Shown in pieces: positions 35,162-44,933 of a stretch of 64,000 nucleotides of DNA. The notes below the pieces were generated by a model, which ran no database searches, had not been told where the DNA came from, and saw nothing but the letters and a program-made list of their open reading frames with translations. The position numbers were made by a program, and so were the translations under genes. Each line of letters opens with the position of its first letter. Within the stretch, counting starts at the first letter, position 1. Source of the stretch: Paraburkholderia megapolitana. GTDB lineage: Bacteria > Pseudomonadota > Gammaproteobacteria > Burkholderiales > Burkholderiaceae. The DNA lies in the NCBI RefSeq assembly GCF_007556815.1, contig NZ_CP041743.1, positions 186,001 through 250,000 of the forward strand. Direction: 5' to 3'.

Positions 35162-36085
35162 ATGGAAACTGCTGCAATCACAAAGCATCGTTTGGTCACA
35201 TGGTCGCGTTTCAAGGCCATCTGGGTGGGGCGAAATGGTTTGCGCGCGGGTTGGGCCGCTCTGTTGTTCATCGTTATTTGCGTCGCGCTCGTGGCGGGCG
35301 TCGTTCATCTCGCGGACATGTTGCATCATCCTTTGCAACATCGGGGTGAACTTGCGCCGGGCCGTCAGATTGTCCTCGATACCGTTCTGATTTGTGCGGT
35401 GTTAGTCGCAACCAAAATCTTGAGTCTGATCGACAGAAAGTCGTGGCTCGATTACGGTTTGCGGGCGCCGCGTCGTGCAGCGCATTTTGTACAGGGACTT
35501 TTCTGGGGCGTCGTGCTTGTGTCGGGAACGATGGCCGCGCTGGTGCTCTCTGGCGGTGCGAAGATCGAATTCTCCGGGCTCGATTTTCACTCACTGATCC
35601 TGGCGGCTCCGCTGTGGGCCCTGGTTTTCCTGCTCGTCGCAATCGCCGAAGAACTGTTGTGTCGCGGTTACCTGTTCTTCAAACTTGCGGCAGGAACGAA
35701 TCCGCTTGTCGCGGCCATTCTCACGTCCTTGCTGTTCGGATCAGCGCACCTGGGCAACCACGGCGAAAGCATCAGAGGCGTGATACTCGCCGTCTTGTTC
35801 GGACTGGTCGCCTGCGTTGCCGTGTGGCGCACAGGTTCGCTCTGGTGGGTGATCGGCGTGCATGCGGCATGGGACTGGAGCGAGTCTTTTTTGTTCGGTA
35901 CCGCGGATAGCGGTGGATCCATCGCCGGCGGCCATTTTCTGACTACCCATGCGATCGGCCCGGATTGGCTGAGCGGCGGTTCCGTCGGCCCCGAAGGAAG
36001 TCTGCTGATGCTTCCCATGACGGCCCTACTGGCGCTTGTCGTTCTGCGCACCTTACCTTCACGTCGCCAGCAAACCACAGGCTAA
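35162..36085 (+). CDS. CPBP family intramembrane glutamic protease
   Basis: A 307-residue polytopic membrane protein. Its C-terminal half has the three CPBP/Abi motifs: EELLCR at 163-168 (Glu163, Glu164, Arg168), FGSAH at 192-196 (His196) and HAAWDW at 234-239 (His234, Asp238). About eight hydrophobic helices surround them, starting with GWAALLFIVICVALVAGVVH. Relatives process prenylated proteins in eukaryotes (Rce1) or give bacteriocin immunity; no peptide or bacteriocin gene is nearby, so the substrate is unknown. No strong ribosome binding site is seen before the ATG. Confidence 0.88.
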   Translation: METAAITKHRLVTWSRFKAIWVGRNGLRAGWAALLFIVICVALVAGVVHLADMLHHPLQHRGELAPGRQIVLDTVLICAVLVATKILSLIDRKSWLDYGLRAPRRAAHFVQGLFWGVVLVSGTMAALVLSGGAKIEFSGLDFHSLILAAPLWALVFLLVAIAEELLCRGYLFFKLAAGTNPLVAAILTSLLFGSAHLGNHGESIRGVILAVLFGLVACVAVWRTGSLWWVIGVHAAWDWSESFLFGTADSGGSIAGGHFLTTHAIGPDWLSGGSVGPEGSLLMLPMTALLALVVLRTLPSRRQQTTG

Positions 36086-36497
36086 AAGCCGCGCAAGATT
36101 CGCGACCTTGAGGATTCACGCGTTTCGCACGCGTCGCAATCCTCATCTGAAACAACCCCCCAGAACATCTCCGACACGTATCGCATCCACGATGTGCGCA
36201 GGCGTACAGATACGCCTGCGCTGCGTGCGTTAAATCTCGGTCATGCCCGTCGTATACGGCCCGCAGTCCGCTGCGCCGGCCGTATGGGTGGAGGAGACCA
36301 GAGCGAACTTCGACGAACCTGTAGTCTCGCGAAGCCATCGCACGAGAATGACAACCGGGTCCTGTCGTTGCCGACAGTCGCCGCGCTCGCTCGTCCCGTA
36401 TTCGACGATCGGGTTCGCGCCGTCGATGAACTTGCAGTTCGAGTTCCGTGCGCAAGCGGCACGCCAGACGACAAGGTCCCGACGGAGGAGCATGTCG
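36086..36497. other. 412-bp intergenic region
   Basis: Short open frames here have no ribosome binding site and no recognisable product. The only clear signal is GGAGG at 36484-36488 in front of the methyltransferase start. Confidence 0.4.
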
Positions 36498-37331
36498 ATG
36501 AGCATCCGCCCGCCGCTCGACCGGATCAACCGGCGCGCGTGGAACTCACGCGATGCATTGCGTGAGTTCACCCGCAGCAAGACATGGACCGACCCGGGCG
36601 AACAGGCCGCTTTCGCCCGGGTCGCCGCGGAGTGTCGCGATCAACCGCTGCTCGACATCGGCATCGGTGCGGGTCGCACGATACCGATGATGATGCAGAT
36701 ATCGTCCGACTACACCGGCATCGACTACACAGCCAGGCTGCTCGAGCAGTCGCGTGTTCGCTTCCCTGCTGCGAGGCTGTTCCACATGGACGCGCGCGAC
36801 ATGTCGAAGCTGCCGTCCAACCATTACGCGCTCACGACGTTCAGCTGGAACGGCATCGACTGCGTGACCGGCGAAGACCGCTTGTTGATCCTGCGGGAGA
36901 TGTCGCGTGTCACGCGGCCCGGCGGCCTGATGCTGTTTTCGAGCCATAACCGCGATGGCCCCGGATTTCGCCAGAACATCTGGCAGCTGATGCCGCGCTT
37001 TACACCGAACCCGTTACGTTACGGCTGGCGGATTCTGCGCACGCTAAGAACCTTTCCGCCCGCCACCTGGAACTACCTGCGGCACGTGCGCTTTCATCGC
37101 GATTACCCGGGGTATTCGATCAGAACCGCGGCCGCACACGACTTCGGTATCTTGATCGTCTATACGACGTTGGCTGAACAACAGCGCCAGCTCAGATCGC
37201 TTGGTCTCACCATCGAAGCCGTGTTTGGAAGCAGCGACGACCAGCCTGTCACTGACGACACGCCAACCGGCGACGTATGGTGGTTTCATTTCATCGCTCG
37301 CAAGCCGCACGGCTTACCTCACACAGTCTGA
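36498..37331 (+). CDS. class I SAM-dependent methyltransferase
   Basis: A 277-residue soluble enzyme. Motif I is LLDIGIGAGRT (51-61). It is followed by YTGIDYTARLLEQSRVRFP (acidic Asp binding the ribose), MDARDMSKLP and the post-motif VTRPGGLMLFSSHNRDG. The C-terminal 130 residues have a basic, aromatic-rich region (RYGWRILRTLRTFPPATWNY) that may bind the acceptor substrate. GGAGG at 36484-36488 fits the ATG at 36498 better than the ATG two codons upstream. Substrate unknown; no biosynthetic cluster is nearby. Confidence 0.85.
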   Translation: MSIRPPLDRINRRAWNSRDALREFTRSKTWTDPGEQAAFARVAAECRDQPLLDIGIGAGRTIPMMMQISSDYTGIDYTARLLEQSRVRFPAARLFHMDARDMSKLPSNHYALTTFSWNGIDCVTGEDRLLILREMSRVTRPGGLMLFSSHNRDGPGFRQNIWQLMPRFTPNPLRYGWRILRTLRTFPPATWNYLRHVRFHRDYPGYSIRTAAAHDFGILIVYTTLAEQQRQLRSLGLTIEAVFGSSDDQPVTDDTPTGDVWWFHFIARKPHGLPHTV

Positions 37332-37785
37332 AGCGCTCAGGTTCGATCGCATATCGCTCGCGCCCTGCCGCGCTCCCAGCGCGAAAAAAATGATTGAGTT
37401 AGCATCACTCGTCCTGTTCGTGATGCGCGGTGCGCTGCAAGCTTTCCGCCGTTTGTGTACATTCGCGCTTCGCGTCACTGCACCGTTGTCTTCCTTGTCG
37501 AGAACGATTGCAAAAGGCTTCTGATGTGCTGAAACCGTAAGATCCAAGAAAGAATTCGCGCGGACCTGCGTGCGGCTGAAACTGCGTACGAAACCACTGA
37601 CGGCAACCTGACAACCATGCGGAGTCCGTAGCAAAAACGGACACCGGGGCAGGCTTGCCGGAGCGGAAACGATCTCATACGGCCACCCACCCCCGCCTTC
37701 AATCTCACCCTGACCCGCTTGAGTGACGCCTCACGCCAGCCAGTGCGGGATACCGCTTCGATCGACCCCAAGCTCTGGAATTCCA
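37332..37785. other. 454-bp region before the RND efflux operon
   Basis: This should contain the efflux operon promoter. I see no regulator gene and no clear operator. A 6-bp hairpin (gtccgt/acggac) is at 37626-37644. A 44-codon frame at 37390-37524 has no ribosome binding site. The DNA is less GC-rich than its surroundings. Confidence 0.4.
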
Positions 37786-40700
37786 ATGCTCGCCCTGGTA
37801 CGTATCGCCCTTTCCCGACCGTACACGTTTGTGGTCCTGGCGATCTTCATTCTGATCATCGGCGTTCTTTCCGCATTGGGAACGCCGACCGACATCTTCC
37901 CTGACATCCGCATCCCGGTGATCAGCGTCGTGTGGCAATACACGGGTCTGCCGCCGGACCAGATGGCCGGCCGGATCACGTCGCCGTACGAACGCGTGCT
38001 CACGACCACCGTGAACGACATCCAGCACATCGAAGCGGAATCGGTGAACGGCTTCGGTATCGTCAAGATCTTCTTCCAGCCTGGCGTGAACATCAGTACC
38101 GCGAACGCGCAGGTGACCGCGGTGTCGCAAACTATCCTGCGCCAGTTACCGCCCGGCAGCACGCCGCCGCTGATCCTGAACTACAACGCGTCGACTGTGC
38201 CGATCATTCAGCTTGCGCTGTCGGGTGCGGGACTCTCCGAGCAGAATCTCGGCGACCTTGGGTTGAACGCGTTGCGTCCGCAGCTCGTCACCGTGGCCGG
38301 GGCGGCAATTCCTTACCCGTTCGGCGGCAAGACACGCCAGGTCCAGATCGATGTCGACCCGGCGGCGCTACAGGCACACGGTCTGTCCGCGCAGGACGTC
38401 GCGAACGCGCTGGCTGGGCAAAACCTGATCACACCGGTCGGCACGGAGAAGATCGGCGACCATGAATACGTGCTGCAACTGAACAACGCGCCGTCCGCGA
38501 TCAAGGCGCTCGGCGATCTGCCGATCAAGACCGTCAACGGCACCGTCGTGTATATCCGCGATGTGGCAAGTGTGCTGGACGGTAGCCCGCCGCAGACCAA
38601 CATCGTCCATGTGAACGGTCACCGCTCGGTGCTGATGTCCGTGTTGAAGAACGGCTCGGCGTCCACGCTCGGGATTATTTCCGGCATCAAGGACCGCCTG
38701 CAGATCGCGAAGCAGTCGCTACCCGATAACCTGCGGATCGATCCGATCGGCGACCAGTCGCTGTTCGTGCGGGCAGCTATCAGCGGCGTGGCGCGCGAAG
38801 GCGTGATCGCTGCCGCGCTAACAAGCCTGATGATCCTGCTGTTCCTCGGCAGCTGGCGCTCCACGGTCATCATCGCCACCTCGATCCCGCTCGCCATTCT
38901 CGGTTCGATCGCGACACTGTCGGCGCTCGGCGAAACGCTCAACATCATGACGCTCGGCGGGCTCGCGCTGGCGGTCGGGATTCTCGTCGACGACGCGACC
39001 GTCACGATCGAAAACATCAACTGGCACCTCGAACAAGGCAAGGCGGTCGAGCCTGCCATTCTCGACGGCGGCGCGCAGATCGTCACACCGGCCTTCGTGT
39101 CGCTACTGTGCATCTGCATCGTGTTCGTGCCGATGTTCTTCCTGAACGGCGTCGCGCGCTTCCTGTTCGTGCCGATGGCCCAGGCGGTGATCTTCGCGAT
39201 GGTGTCGTCGTTCATCCTGTCGCGCACGCTGGTCCCGACGATGGCGAAGTTCCTGCTGCATCCGCATAACCTCAACGAAGACACTCACGAAACGAAACGC
39301 CCCGGTCCGCTCGCGCGCTTTCAGCGCGGCTTCGAAGCGCGCTTCGAGAAGGTCCGCGACGGCTATCACGGCTTCCTCGCACTCGCGCTGCGTCATCGCC
39401 AGCCGTTCGTCAGTTGCTTCCTTGGTTTCGTGCTGCTGTCGTTTGCGCTGGTGCCGTTTCTTGGGCGCAACTTCTTTCCCTCGGTAGACGCGGGACAGAT
39501 TCTTCTGCATGTGCGGGCACCGGTCGGCGTGCGCGTTGAAAAGACCGCCGAAATCTTTGCGGATGTCGAGGCATCAATCCGTCAGATCATCCCACCATCG
39601 GAACTCGGCACGGTGGTCGATAACGTCGGACTACCGGTCAGCGGGATCAATCTTGCCTACAACAACACCGGCACGATCGGCTCGCAGGACGGCGACATCC
39701 AGATCGCACTGAAAGAAGACCACCGGCCGACCGCCGACTACGTCCGCGAAATGCGCGCGAAACTGCCGCGCGAATTCCCGGGCGTCACGTTCTCGTTCCC
39801 GCCGGCGGACATCATCAGCCAGATCCTGAACTTCGGTTCTCCCGCACCGGTCGATCTGCAGATTCGCGGCAACAACCTGGCAGGTAACTTCACCTACGCG
39901 AACCGCGTGCTGCGCGAGATTCGCCGGGTACCTGGCGTGGTCGATGCACGGATTCAGCAATCGCAAGGCAGTCCGACCTTTAACGTCGACGTCGACCGAA
40001 CCCGCGCGCAGTTGCTCGGCATCGCCGAACGCGATGTCACCAACAGCCTCGTGGTGAATCTGGCGGGTTCGAGTCAGGTTGCACCGACGTTCTGGTTGAA
40101 TAATGACAACGGCGTGTCCTACCCGATCGTGATGCAGACACCGCAATACAGCCTCGATTCGCTCTCGTCGCTACAGAACCTGCCGATCACCGCCGGCTCG
40201 CAAGGTACGCCGCAAATTCTCGGCGGCCTCGCGACTGTTCAGCGGACCATCAGCAACGCAGTGGTGAGCCAGTACAACATCCAGCCGATGGTAGAAATCT
40301 TCGCGACCACCCAGGATCGCGATCTGGGCGCGGTCGCCTCCGACATCCAGCGCATCGTGGCGCAGAACGCGCAGGTGCTGCCAAAGGGTTCGTCGATCGC
40401 GCTGCTCGGCCAGGTACAGACGATGAACAGCGCGTTCGGCGGCATGCTATTCGGCCTGCTTGGTGCGGTCGTGCTGATCTACCTGATCATCGTGGTCAAC
40501 TTCCAGTCGTGGGCCGATCCGTTCGTGATTGTCACGGCGTTGCCGGCGGCGCTTGCCGGCATCATCTGGATGCTGTTCGCTACCCACACCACGCTCTCGG
40601 TGCCGGCGCTGACCGGGGCGATCATGTGTATGGGTGTGGCGACGGCCAATTCGATTCTTGTCGTCAGCTTCTGTCGCGAGCGTCTTGCTGTTCACGGCGA

Positions 40701-40980
40701 TGCTTTTCAGGCTGCGCTCGAGGCCGGCTTCACGCGCTTTCGTCCCGTGCTCATGACCGCTCTGTCGATGATCATCGGTATGGCGCCGATGGCCCTCGCG
40801 CTCGGCGAAGGCGGCGAACAGAATGCACCGCTTGGCCGCGCCGTGATCGGCGGTTTGATTTTTGCCACCACCGCATCGCTACTTCTGGTTCCGGTGATTT
40901 TCTGCATCGTCCATTCGCGCCCTGGGCGCGCCACTGCTACCCCGGCAATTGCTACGGGAGGTCCTTCACATGCCGTCTGA
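37786..40980 (+). CDS. RND efflux pump inner-membrane permease
   Basis: A 1064-residue proton-driven exporter of the AcrB/MexB superfamily with two repeats of six helices and two large periplasmic loops. It begins MLALVRIALSRPYTFVVLAI and PTDIFPDIRIPVISVVWQYT. The TM4 proton-relay aspartates are in GILVDDATVTIENI, and the C-terminal half has GAIMCMGVATANSILVVSFC. The start at 37786 has GGA upstream. It is the first gene of a permease-adaptor-channel operon in which each start overlaps the previous stop. Order and sequence are like the three-gene pumps common in Burkholderia; the substrate is unknown. Confidence 0.93.
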   Translation: MLALVRIALSRPYTFVVLAIFILIIGVLSALGTPTDIFPDIRIPVISVVWQYTGLPPDQMAGRITSPYERVLTTTVNDIQHIEAESVNGFGIVKIFFQPGVNISTANAQVTAVSQTILRQLPPGSTPPLILNYNASTVPIIQLALSGAGLSEQNLGDLGLNALRPQLVTVAGAAIPYPFGGKTRQVQIDVDPAALQAHGLSAQDVANALAGQNLITPVGTEKIGDHEYVLQLNNAPSAIKALGDLPIKTVNGTVVYIRDVASVLDGSPPQTNIVHVNGHRSVLMSVLKNGSASTLGIISGIKDRLQIAKQSLPDNLRIDPIGDQSLFVRAAISGVAREGVIAAALTSLMILLFLGSWRSTVIIATSIPLAILGSIATLSALGETLNIMTLGGLALAVGILVDDATVTIENINWHLEQGKAVEPAILDGGAQIVTPAFVSLLCICIVFVPMFFLNGVARFLFVPMAQAVIFAMVSSFILSRTLVPTMAKFLLHPHNLNEDTHETKRPGPLARFQRGFEARFEKVRDGYHGFLALALRHRQPFVSCFLGFVLLSFALVPFLGRNFFPSVDAGQILLHVRAPVGVRVEKTAEIFADVEASIRQIIPPSELGTVVDNVGLPVSGINLAYNNTGTIGSQDGDIQIALKEDHRPTADYVREMRAKLPREFPGVTFSFPPADIISQILNFGSPAPVDLQIRGNNLAGNFTYANRVLREIRRVPGVVDARIQQSQGSPTFNVDVDRTRAQLLGIAERDVTNSLVVNLAGSSQVAPTFWLNNDNGVSYPIVMQTPQYSLDSLSSLQNLPITAGSQGTPQILGGLATVQRTISNAVVSQYNIQPMVEIFATTQDRDLGAVASDIQRIVAQNAQVLPKGSSIALLGQVQTMNSAFGGMLFGLLGAVVLIYLIIVVNFQSWADPFVIVTALPAALAGIIWMLFATHTTLSVPALTGAIMCMGVATANSILVVSFCRERLAVHGDAFQAALEAGFTRFRPVLMTALSMIIGMAPMALALGEGGEQNAPLGRAVIGGLIFATTASLLLVPVIFCIVHSRPGRATATPAIATGGPSHAV

Positions 40981-42157
40981 ACCCGTTATTGCCCAACCCG
41001 TGTCGCGACGCACGATACGTTTGATTGCCATAACCGGCATCGTGGTCGCTGTGATCGTGGTCGTATCGGGCGTCGCAGTGCGCGCGGTCGGCGCCCGCGA
41101 CCTTAGAGCCTGGACCAGCGAGCAAACGCTGCCGACCGTCAACCTGGTCCAGCCGAAAGCTGCATCGAGCGGCTCGACGCTCGATCTACCGTCGCGTCTC
41201 GAGGCATTTTCGCGCGCGCCGATCTTCGCGCGAGTCAGCGGTTATCTGAAATCGTGGGACGTCGATATCGGCGGCCAGGTGAAGGCCGGCCAGTTGCTTG
41301 CGGTGATCGAGTCGCCCGAACTCGACCAGCAACTGATCCAGGCCCGCGCCGATCTCGCCACTGCTCAGGCCAATGCCGCGCTGGCCGCGACAACGGCGAA
41401 ACGCTGGCAGGCGCTGCTCGGCACCGACTCGGTTGCCAAACAGGATGTCGACGATCGTACCGGCGACTACGCCGCGAAAAAGGCGGTCGTCGCCGCTGCG
41501 CAAGCCAACGTCGAACGACTGGTGGCAACCAAAGGTTTCGAGCGGATCATCGCGCCGTTCGACGGCACCGTGACCTCGCGCGACACCGACATCGGCGCGT
41601 TGATCAACGCCGGCAGTGGTGGCGTAGGGCAGGAGTTGTTTACCGTCTCCGATGTGAAGCAATTGCGCGTGTATGTGCAGGTTCCGCAGAATTATGCGCC
41701 TATCGTTCAGGTCGGTACGGTGGCTACGCTGAGCGTGCCCGAGTACCCGGGGCAACACTTCACGGCGCGGGTGATTGCATCGGCCAATGCCGTGAACGCA
41801 AGCTCCGGCACGACGCTCGTTCAGTTGCTGGTCGACAACAGTAACGGCAAGCTGATGCCGGGCGGCTTCGCGAGCCTGCAATTCAAGCTGCCCGTGCAAG
41901 CCGATGCCGTACGGATTCCAGCGAGCGCGCTGGTCTTCGACGCGCGCGGTCTCAGGGTCGCGACCGTCGATGCGAACAATCATGTCGCGTTCAAGACCGT
42001 CACGATCAGCCGAGACTTCGGCGATGCGGTCGAGATCGGTTCAGGGCTCACTGCTGCCGATCGCGTGATCGATACGCCGCCTGATGGGCTGATCGACGGC
42101 GACAGCGTAAAGGTGGCCGCGGCGGCCGCCACGAGCAAGGCGGCGAAAAATGGCTAG
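40970..42157 (+). CDS. RND efflux periplasmic adaptor (HlyD/MFP family)
   Basis: A 395-residue membrane-fusion protein. An N-terminal anchor helix (TIRLIAITGIVVAVIVVVSG) is followed by the lipoyl half-motif ARVSGYLKSWDVDIGGQVKA, a helical hairpin of about 90 residues (LDQQLIQARADLATAQANAA), the second lipoyl half (IIAPFDGTVTSRDTDIGALI) and a beta-barrel domain. It links the permease to the outer-membrane channel. GGGAGG before the ATG at 40970 lies within the end of the permease gene, so translation is coupled (11-nt overlap). Confidence 0.92.
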   Translation: MPSEPVIAQPVSRRTIRLIAITGIVVAVIVVVSGVAVRAVGARDLRAWTSEQTLPTVNLVQPKAASSGSTLDLPSRLEAFSRAPIFARVSGYLKSWDVDIGGQVKAGQLLAVIESPELDQQLIQARADLATAQANAALAATTAKRWQALLGTDSVAKQDVDDRTGDYAAKKAVVAAAQANVERLVATKGFERIIAPFDGTVTSRDTDIGALINAGSGGVGQELFTVSDVKQLRVYVQVPQNYAPIVQVGTVATLSVPEYPGQHFTARVIASANAVNASSGTTLVQLLVDNSNGKLMPGGFASLQFKLPVQADAVRIPASALVFDARGLRVATVDANNHVAFKTVTISRDFGDAVEIGSGLTAADRVIDTPPDGLIDGDSVKVAAAAATSKAAKNG

Positions 42158-43643
42158 CCCGCCGCGTTCGACAACGAGCGTAGCGGCCCTGCTCGTCGGA
42201 TCGCTTACGCTTGCACTCGCTGCCTGCTCGCTTGCGCCCGAGTACAAGGTGCCGCCCTCGCCTGTCGCCGCGCAATACAAGACCATTGGCCCGTGGATCA
42301 GCGCACAACCCACCGATCAGTTGAGTCGCACCGGCTGGTGGAAGATCTACGGCGATACGCAACTCGACGATCTCGAACAGCGCCTGCTCGCCAACAACAC
42401 GGACCTCGCTGCGGCACTTTCGCACTATCAACAGGCGCAGGCGTTCGTCGACCAGCTGTCGTCGGCGCTCTATCCGAAGCTCAGTGCGAGTGCCGTTCCG
42501 CAGCGCGACCGTCAGTCGGATAACCGGCCGCTGCGCTCGGGTGGTCCGAATGATTACAACTCGGTCACGTTAGGCGGCGAAGTCGATTACGACCTCGATC
42601 TGTGGGGACGGGTGCGCGATTCGGTGGCGGCGGGCAAGGACGAAGCGCAGGCGTCGAAGGCCGACCTCGCGTCGGTCCAGTTGAGCCTGCAGGTACAGCT
42701 CGCGGACAACTACATCCGGATTCGCGGTCTCGATCAGCAGACGGAATTGCTGACTGAAACCGTGAAGGCTTTTGCACAGGCGCTGCAACTCACGCAGACC
42801 CGACACGGTGGTGGCATCTCGTCGGGCCTCGATGTGTCGCGTGCGCAGACACAGTTGTCATCGGCGAAATCGCAGTTGTCGCAGAACCTCGCGCAGCGTG
42901 CGCTGATTGAACATGCAATTGCTGTGCTGGTCGGTGCGTCGGCTTCCGAGTTCACGCTCGCCGAGCAGACCACACCGATCCCGTTGCCGGTGATACCCAC
43001 AGGCGTGCCTTCTACGTTACTGCAACGCCGGCCCGATATCGCCGCCGCCGAACGCCGGGTCGCGGAGGCCAACGCAAAGATCGGCGTTGCGCGGGCTGCG
43101 TATTTTCCTTCGATCACGTTGAGCGCACAGGGCGGTGTGCAGAGTTCGCAGTACGCGCAATTGCTTACCGCGCCGAATTTTCTGTGGGCAGTTGGTCCGC
43201 AGCTTGTGCAGTATGTTTTCGACGGTGGCTTAAGAAAAGCGCAGTTGAAGGAGGCGAAAGAAGCGACCGCCGAAGCCGGCGCACGATACAGAGGTGTCGT
43301 GTTGTCGGCGTTCCAGCAGATCGAGGACAATCTTTCGCTGCTTGCAGATCTGGGCACGGCACTTGGACAGCAACGCGATGCCGCCGACGCCGCGCAGCAT
43401 TCGGTGGATCTTGCGTTGAATCTGTACAAGCAGGGAGCGGTCGGGTACCTCGACGTCGTGCAGGCGCAGACCGCTGCGCTCGACGCGCAAAGAAGCGTAC
43501 TGGATGTGCAGACGCGCCAGTTAAGCGCGAACGTGCAGCTGATTCATGCGCTGGGCGGTGGGTGGTCCAGCGAGGAACTGGCTAGCTCCAGCGCCGCGCC
43601 CGAGTTGGTAAACGCCAGCGGAGGCGAAGCGAAGACGAATTGA
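42150..43643 (+). CDS. outer-membrane efflux channel lipoprotein (NodT/OprM family)
   Basis: A 497-residue TolC-like channel. It has a lipoprotein signal peptide with lipobox LAAC and Cys26 as the lipidated residue. Family blocks are WWKIYGDTQLDDLEQRLLAN, GGEVDYDLDLWGRVRDSVAA, GISSGLDVSRAQTQLSSAKS, LLQRRPDIAAAERRVAEANA and VGYLDVVQAQTAALDAQRSV, which form the repeated coiled-coil barrel. The gene overlaps the adaptor stop by 8 nt. It completes the tripartite pump. Confidence 0.93.
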   Translation: MASPPRSTTSVAALLVGSLTLALAACSLAPEYKVPPSPVAAQYKTIGPWISAQPTDQLSRTGWWKIYGDTQLDDLEQRLLANNTDLAAALSHYQQAQAFVDQLSSALYPKLSASAVPQRDRQSDNRPLRSGGPNDYNSVTLGGEVDYDLDLWGRVRDSVAAGKDEAQASKADLASVQLSLQVQLADNYIRIRGLDQQTELLTETVKAFAQALQLTQTRHGGGISSGLDVSRAQTQLSSAKSQLSQNLAQRALIEHAIAVLVGASASEFTLAEQTTPIPLPVIPTGVPSTLLQRRPDIAAAERRVAEANAKIGVARAAYFPSITLSAQGGVQSSQYAQLLTAPNFLWAVGPQLVQYVFDGGLRKAQLKEAKEATAEAGARYRGVVLSAFQQIEDNLSLLADLGTALGQQRDAADAAQHSVDLALNLYKQGAVGYLDVVQAQTAALDAQRSVLDVQTRQLSANVQLIHALGGGWSSEELASSSAAPELVNASGGEAKTN

Positions 43644-43736
43644 TGGTGTCTTCGCCTCACCTCCGCCCCCGCCGGCGTTCTCGCGTTGTTGCGCCGCTAT
43701 GCGATCAGGCATCCCGGCTCACGCTTCTTACATCTC

Positions 43737-44591
43737 TTAAGCTTCGCCTTGCGGGAAATCCGCGCCTACTGTCGTCGCTTCCCACGTATCGAAATCTTGA
43801 CGCAGCAGGTCGAGCTTCTTGCGTGCCAGCTCGAGCGCCATCTTGCCGAGCAACAAACGCAACGGCGGCGTATCGGAGAGCGCTGCGTCAATGATCGCCT
43901 GCGCGGCACGCACCGGATCGCCAGGTTGATTGCCGCTACGCGCCTCGGTCTGCTTGCGGCGCTCGCCGGCAGTCGCGCTGTAATCGGCGATTTGCGTCGC
44001 GGATTGCTTGATCGACGGTCCTGCCCAGTTGGTACGAAACGCGCTGGGTTCGACGATCAGCACATCGATACCGAGCGGCTTCACTTCCTGTGCAAGCGAT
44101 TCGGAGATACCTTCCACCGCGTACTTGGTGCCGTGGTAGTAACCGGTCGCGGCGAAACTCGTCAGACCGCCAATCGACGAAACGTTGACGATGATGCCGC
44201 TTTTCTGCGCGCGCATCGTCGGCAGTACGGCCTTCGTCATGTCGACGAGACCGAATACGTTGGCTTCGAACATCTCGCGCACGGCGTCGTCTTCGCCTTC
44301 CTCGATCGCGGCGAGATAGCCGTAGCCGGCGTTGTTGACGAGCGCGTCGATACGGCCGAAGCGCGAGATTGTCTGTGCGACGGCGTGCTCGATCTGCTTG
44401 CGTTTCGTCACGTCGAGCGGCAGCACGAGCGCCTGGTCTTCATACCCGCGGACAATGTCCTGCACCTTCGATTCGTCGCGCGCCGTGACGACCGCGCGCC
44501 AGCCGCGCGCGAGCACGAGTCTGGCGAGTTCGCGACCAAAGCCGGTCGAGCAGCCGGTGATTAGCCAGACGGGATTGTTTCGGTTCATCAT
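43737..44591 (-). CDS. short-chain dehydrogenase/reductase
   Basis: A 284-residue classical SDR. It has the NAD(P) motif TGCSTGFG (12-19), NNAG at 86-89, the catalytic Ser near 138-139 and YHGTK with Tyr152 and Lys156. An extended C-terminal region binds the substrate (PSAFRTNWAGPSIKQSATQI). ARDESK after the second strand suggests NADP preference. AGGAG lies 8 nt before the first of two adjacent ATGs. Substrate unknown. It is divergent from the F-box/LRR gene and shares that 342-bp intergenic region. Confidence 0.9.
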   Translation of the reverse strand: MMNRNNPVWLITGCSTGFGRELARLVLARGWRAVVTARDESKVQDIVRGYEDQALVLPLDVTKRKQIEHAVAQTISRFGRIDALVNNAGYGYLAAIEEGEDDAVREMFEANVFGLVDMTKAVLPTMRAQKSGIIVNVSSIGGLTSFAATGYYHGTKYAVEGISESLAQEVKPLGIDVLIVEPSAFRTNWAGPSIKQSATQIADYSATAGERRKQTEARSGNQPGDPVRAAQAIIDAALSDTPPLRLLLGKMALELARKKLDLLRQDFDTWEATTVGADFPQGEA

Positions 44592-44835
44592 GGGGAAGAC
44601 TCCTGTTCGTGTGACGGCGACGCTGGGTCGCGGGTCGGATCAGTCGGGCGGCGGGCGTCTGGCGATACATGCCTGACGTTCGGGAGTGCCATGGCCGCTT
44701 GAGGCCAGACGCATATCGTAGGCCGCGGGGGGCCCGCGGGGAATACCCGAATGTCTTGAAGGTTTGCCGGATTCTCGCAAACGAAGCGGGTTCGGCGCGA
44801 TAACACACTGTCCGTCTCGTTAGCGACTCGAGCAC

Positions 44836-44896
44836 TTCGCATATCTTTCCAGGCTTTCGCTCAATTGCCACAGGTGGCGCGCCAGTAACGTAGGCT
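44836..44896 (+). promoter_or_regulatory. perfect PIP/hrpII box with spaced -10 element
   Basis: TTCGC at 44836-44840 and TTCGC at 44856-44860 are separated by exactly 15 bp, giving TTCGC-N15-TTCGC (equally TTCG-N16-TTCG). Exactly 30 bp later TAGGCT (44891-44896) fits the YANNNT -10. This is the layout of promoters activated by HrpX in Xanthomonas and HrpB in Ralstonia and plant-type Burkholderia type III secretion. The box lies 74-98 bp before the ATG at 44934, on the correct strand. Confidence 0.8.
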
Positions 44897-44933
44897 CACC
44901 GCTGTTCGTCGCAACTACATAGGAACTACTTTC

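Noticed and set aside
37390..37524. A 44-codon reading frame upstream of the RND operon
   Set aside because: No ribosome binding site and no recognisable product.
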